Source: Pseudomonadota bacterium
GTDB lineage: Bacteria; Pseudomonadota; Alphaproteobacteria; Rickettsiales; SXRF01
DNA: 14,876 nt
Reading direction: 5' to 3'
Assembly: GCA_028873275.1 (NCBI GenBank)
Contig: JAGWLJ010000007.1
Location: forward strand, 1-14,876
A program made the position numbers and the translations under genes. Shown here one piece after another: positions 11,769-14,876 of this stretch. Below the pieces are notes generated by a model that was not told where the DNA came from, did not search any database, and saw nothing but the letters and a program-made list of their open reading frames with translations. Within the stretch, counting starts at the first letter, position 1, and every line of letters starts with the position of its first letter.

Positions 11769-13844
11769 ATGTCATTGATGACCTTTATCATTGCCTGCGG
11801 TATCGCTTCGCTGCTTTACGGCATTTTCGCCGGCCGCTCGATCATGGCTGCCCCGGCCGGTTCCGAGCGCATGGTGGGAATCGCCAGCGCCATTCAGGAA
11901 GGTGCGCGTGCCTATCTCAACCGCCAGTACATGACCATCGCGCTGGTGGGCATCGTCATCGGCATATTGATCTCGGTCAAGCTGGGCTGGTTCGTCGGCG
12001 TGGGTTATGCCACCGGCGCCATTCTCTCCGGCATCGCCGGCTATATCGGCATGAACATTTCGGTGCGCGCCAACGTGCGCACGGCCGAAGCCGCCAAATC
12101 CGGCCTGCAGCCGGCGCTCTCCATCGCCTTCAAATCGGGCGCGGTGACCGGCATGCTGGTGGTGGGTCTTGGCCTGCTCGGCATCACGATTTATTATATG
12201 ACCCTCCAGAACATGGGCCTGGAGACCCGCAAGATTCTCGAGGCGCTGGTGGCGCTTTCCTTCGGCGCGTCGCTGATCTCTATCTTTGCCCGTCTGGGCG
12301 GCGGCATCTTTACCAAGGGCGCCGACGTCGGCGCCGATCTTGTCGGCAAGGTCGAAGCCGGAATTCCCGAGGATGATCCGCGCAATCCGGCGGTGATCGC
12401 CGATAACGTGGGCGACAATGTTGGCGACTGCGCCGGCATGGCCGCCGACCTGTTCGAGACCTACGTCGTCACCATCGTCGCCACCATGCTGCTGGCCGCC
12501 ATCTATTTCACCGGCGCCGCTCAGCAGGCCATGATGGCCTATCCGCTGGCCGTCGGCGGCAGCTGCATACTGGCTTCGATCCTCGGTACCTTCTTCGTGC
12601 GGCTGAAAAAAGGCGATCGCAACATTATGCGCGCCCTCTATAAGGGGCTCATCGCCGCTGCCGTGTTTTCGGGCATCGCCATCGTCGGCGTGACCGATCA
12701 TGTGCTGGGCCTGCACACGCAGTACGCCATCGGCGCGACGAGCTTCACCGGCATCAACGTGCTGTATTGCGCGCTGGCCGGGCTGGTCGTCACCGGCCTC
12801 CTGGTGTGGGTTACCGAATATTACACCTCGACCAAGTTCAGGCCCGTCCGCAGCGTGGCGCTGGCTTCGACCACCGGCCATGGCACCAACGTCATCCAGG
12901 GCTTGGCCGTGTCGATGGAAGCCACTGCCATTCCGGCGCTGGTCATCTGCGCGGGCATCATCTTCGCCTATATGCAGTGCGGCCTGTTCGGCATTGCCGT
13001 GTCGGCCACGACCATGCTGGCGCTGGCCGGCATCGTGGTGGCGCTCGACGCCTACGGCCCGGTGACCGATAACGCCGGCGGCATCGCCGAGATGTCGGGC
13101 CTGCCCAAGGACATCCGCGAGATCACCGACGCGCTTGACGCGGTGGGCAACACCACCAAGGCCGTCACCAAAGGTTACGCCATCGGTTCGGCGGCGTTGG
13201 CCTCGCTCGTGCTGTTTGCGGCCTATACTGAGGACCTGAAGCATTATTTCGGCGGCGTGCACGTCGATTTCGTGCTGTCCGACCCCTATGTCGTCGTCGG
13301 CCTGTTCATCGGCGGGCTGTTGCCGTACCTGTTCGGGGCGCTCGGCATGCAGGCGGTCGGCCGCGCGGCCGGCTCGGTAGTGGTGGAAGTGCGCCGCCAG
13401 TTCAAGGAAATCCCCGGCATCATGGCCGGCACCGCCAAGCCGGATTACGGCCGCGCGGTGGACATGCTGACCAAGGCGGCCATCCGCGAGATGATTATCC
13501 CGTCGCTCTTGCCGGTGGGTATGCCGATCGTGCTGTTCTTCGTCATCAAGGCGATTGCCGGCCAGGCGGAAGGTTTCGCGGCGCTGGGCGCGATGCTGCT
13601 GGGCATCATCGTCACCGGCCTGTTCGTCGCCATTTCGATGACGGCGGGCGGCGGCGCCTGGGATAACGCCAAGAAATACATCGAGGAAGGCCATCACGGC
13701 GGCAAAGGTTCCGACGCCCACAAGGCGGCGGTGACCGGCGACACGGTGGGCGATCCCTACAAGGACACCGCCGGCCCGGCCGTCAACCCGATGATCAAGA
13801 TCGCCAACATCGTGGCGATTCTGCTCCTGGCGCTGATGGCGTAA
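11769..13844 (+). CDS. hppA: H+-translocating inorganic pyrophosphatase (K+-independent type)
   Basis: This 691-residue integral inner-membrane protein hydrolyses pyrophosphate and pumps protons, with about 16 membrane helices expected. The pyrophosphate/Mg site is intact: GGGIFTKGADVGADLVGKVE (177-196), EDDPRNPAVIADNVGDNVGD (201-220), and the C-terminal cluster DNAKKYIEEG (632-641) and GDTVGDPYKDTAGPAVNP (657-674). The region NTTKAVTKG (461-469) carries Lys464 and Thr467, the positions that distinguish K+-independent H+-pumps from K+-dependent enzymes (which have Ala and Gly). Such pumps are frequent in alphaproteobacteria and help save energy when ATP is limiting. The start is set by AGGGAGA upstream. 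The gene is followed within about 25 bp by a strong terminator. It lies 81 bp after the thioredoxin-fold gene and may have its own promoter, though none was convincing. Confidence 0.97.
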   Translation: MSLMTFIIACGIASLLYGIFAGRSIMAAPAGSERMVGIASAIQEGARAYLNRQYMTIALVGIVIGILISVKLGWFVGVGYATGAILSGIAGYIGMNISVRANVRTAEAAKSGLQPALSIAFKSGAVTGMLVVGLGLLGITIYYMTLQNMGLETRKILEALVALSFGASLISIFARLGGGIFTKGADVGADLVGKVEAGIPEDDPRNPAVIADNVGDNVGDCAGMAADLFETYVVTIVATMLLAAIYFTGAAQQAMMAYPLAVGGSCILASILGTFFVRLKKGDRNIMRALYKGLIAAAVFSGIAIVGVTDHVLGLHTQYAIGATSFTGINVLYCALAGLVVTGLLVWVTEYYTSTKFRPVRSVALASTTGHGTNVIQGLAVSMEATAIPALVICAGIIFAYMQCGLFGIAVSATTMLALAGIVVALDAYGPVTDNAGGIAEMSGLPKDIREITDALDAVGNTTKAVTKGYAIGSAALASLVLFAAYTEDLKHYFGGVHVDFVLSDPYVVVGLFIGGLLPYLFGALGMQAVGRAAGSVVVEVRRQFKEIPGIMAGTAKPDYGRAVDMLTKAAIREMIIPSLLPVGMPIVLFFVIKAIAGQAEGFAALGAMLLGIIVTGLFVAISMTAGGGAWDNAKKYIEEGHHGGKGSDAHKAAVTGDTVGDPYKDTAGPAVNPMIKIANIVAILLLALMA

Positions 13845-13864
13845 ATCGCTTTACATCGGCAAAT

Positions 13865-13894
13865 AAAAAGGCCGCCTCCTTGGCGGCCTTTTTT
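13865..13894. terminator. Bidirectional intrinsic terminator
   Basis: A 10-bp stem, AAAGGCCGCC (13867-13876) with GGCGGCCTTT (13882-13891), has a 5-nt loop TCCTT. It is preceded by an A-rich run and followed by TTT, so it can terminate in both directions. It sits exactly between the convergent hppA and the coiled-coil gene, 1 nt from the latter's stop codon. Confidence 0.92.
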
Positions 13895-13895
13895 A

Positions 13896-14876
13896 TTATC
13901 GCCGATGAGTGTCTCTCTCACGGGAAAAAGCAGCCACATTTACCCATGTACCGCTCTTTTCAAGGGCTTGCAGTTGCCTGAAGGTATTCGCCAACTCTTC
14001 CCATGGCTGCGCCATTTCTTCCGCTACGGAATGGCAATAATCGGGAATCTCGGACGGCTGGCCGGTAAATCTTTGAGGGTAGCGATTATGGCAGGACAAT
14101 TTCTCTCCTGTTACAAGGGATGCCAGCGTTTCCGCGCTGTGTTGCGGCAGGCGCATTTCATAGAGTTTCGGCACGGGCGCGTCGGGGGGAACACTAACTT
14201 TGCTTCCCCGGTGATTGACGACGCGATGATTGATGAACAGTTCCTCTTCGGCCGGAAAATCGTCTGCATAGCGGGCCACTTTGCTCAGTGCGCTGTATAT
14301 CCGGTGGCGCGTTTCATTATCATGCAGCGGAATTTCCGTATAATAGGCCTTATTATGATAGGAGAATTTCAGGCCAAAAAAAGATTCCAATGTTTGCGTG
14401 ACCATTCGCGCCTTTTCGATATGTCGTTTTTTCTCTTCTTTCCTGAACTCTATATAATCTTTTTTGAGCCATTTCAGGGTCTGTTCAGTAGATTTTTCGA
14501 GGTTTTTATAATCCTCATCCCGAATCATGACGCTATTGTCAAAACAAATAGTGATGTCCGGCCATCTCTTCTCCCGATCTTTTATGTATTCCTCTCCGCG
14601 TTTTAAGATGTAGTCGTTTCCGGCATATTTTTCCTTCAGCGCCTGGCGCATCTTTTCATAGCACGACAGCTGTTTCTGGCGCTCCGAAAGCAGGATGTCC
14701 CGTTCCCTGATTAATTTACTCAGCCGCCGATCGGCATTGAAATTATCATCAAACGCTCTGACGGATTCAGTGGTTATGCGCCCATCTTTTATGATGCCGC
14801 TCAGCACAGAATCCGCATGGTCATTATGTGGGGCGAGTTGTTCCAGAGATTGATTGCCCAGTGCTTGCGTAAATCG
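13896..14876 (-). CDS. Hypothetical coiled-coil protein, N-terminus cut by window edge
   Basis: No family is recognised. The reading frame is open from the right edge to TAA at 13896-13898 (326 residues in the window). A GTG at 14805-14807 could start a 303-aa protein, but the 23 upstream codons contain no stop and no ATG, and read as normal protein (QALGNQSLEQLAPHNDHADS), so the real start is probably outside the window. In edge-to-stop numbering, residues about 51-163 are highly charged, Lys/Glu-rich and helical (probable coiled coil, with KKDYIEFRKEEKKRHIEKAR at its end), followed by a more globular part rich in Tyr, His and Pro (SYHNKAYYTEIPLHDNETRH). It has four Cys residues in no obvious pattern, no signal peptide and no membrane helix. 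AT-richer codon use than hppA is evident. A cytoplasmic structural or effector-like role is possible, but nothing in the sequence proves it. Confidence 0.7.
   Translation of the reverse strand, partial: RFTQALGNQSLEQLAPHNDHADSVLSGIIKDGRITTESVRAFDDNFNADRRLSKLIRERDILLSERQKQLSCYEKMRQALKEKYAGNDYILKRGEEYIKDREKRWPDITICFDNSVMIRDEDYKNLEKSTEQTLKWLKKDYIEFRKEEKKRHIEKARMVTQTLESFFGLKFSYHNKAYYTEIPLHDNETRHRIYSALSKVARYADDFPAEEELFINHRVVNHRGSKVSVPPDAPVPKLYEMRLPQHSAETLASLVTGEKLSCHNRYPQRFTGQPSEIPDYCHSVAEEMAQPWEELANTFRQLQALEKSGTWVNVAAFSRERDTHRR

Noticed and set aside
11772..13721. 649-codon open frame antisense to hppA
   Set aside because: It mirrors a perfectly conserved pyrophosphatase. Its His/Asp/Arg/Gly-heavy translation is typical of the complement of a GC-rich membrane-protein gene, and there is no ribosome site.
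1..14876. tRNA, rRNA, CRISPR array, insertion sequence or prophage genes
   Set aside because: I looked on both strands and saw no cloverleaf-like segments, regular spaced repeats, terminal inverted repeats with a transposase, or phage proteins.

Overview
The window comes from a bacterial chromosome and most probably from an alphaproteobacterium. The clues are a zinc-ligand-free 41-residue ribosomal protein L36, a DUF1674/SDHAF4-type 50-residue protein, an rsmB-rpe pair with a 4-nt overlap, a membrane H+-pyrophosphatase with the K+-independent signature, and GC-rich core genes. I cannot name a genus. No tRNA, rRNA, CRISPR array, transposase or phage gene is visible.

Layout, left to right. (1) A minus-strand block reads gltX (glutamyl-tRNA synthetase), a 95-aa unknown, and def (peptide deformylase, cut by the left edge), with gaps of only 2 and 4 nt. 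A REP-like palindrome lies in the gltX leader. (2) A minus-strand 140-aa unknown has Gly-rich hydrophobic segments and a charged tail. It is divergent from (3) plus-strand uvrD/pcrA helicase. (4) Convergent with uvrD is a minus-strand pair, rpmJ (L36) and a 63-aa unknown that overlaps its stop by 1 nt and carries two copies of an LPTEFAK motif. (5) A minus-strand two-gene unit encodes a small outer-membrane beta-barrel and an MshEN-domain family 2 glycosyltransferase, again with a 1-nt overlap. (6) Minus-strand rsmB-rpe follows. (7) A plus-strand cluster holds a SIMPL-domain periplasmic protein, the SDHAF4-like protein, a membrane-anchored thioredoxin-fold protein, and then hppA. It ends at a strong bidirectional terminator. 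(8) A minus-strand, AT-richer coiled-coil unknown runs off the right edge.

Most of the window is housekeeping: translation (gltX, def, rpmJ, rsmB), DNA repair (uvrD), pentose phosphate metabolism (rpe) and energy conservation (hppA). The most interesting accessory unit is the glycosyltransferase/outer-membrane pair. The enzyme's N-terminus holds two 24-residue MshEN repeats separated by exactly 5 residues, the layout of a known c-di-GMP-binding fold. This suggests a c-di-GMP-controlled exopolysaccharide synthase resembling NfrB but with reversed domain order. Four minus-strand genes (at 548, 2301, 5027 and 13896) look AT-richer than their neighbours and encode proteins I do not recognise. They form a scattered ORFan layer among conserved genes.
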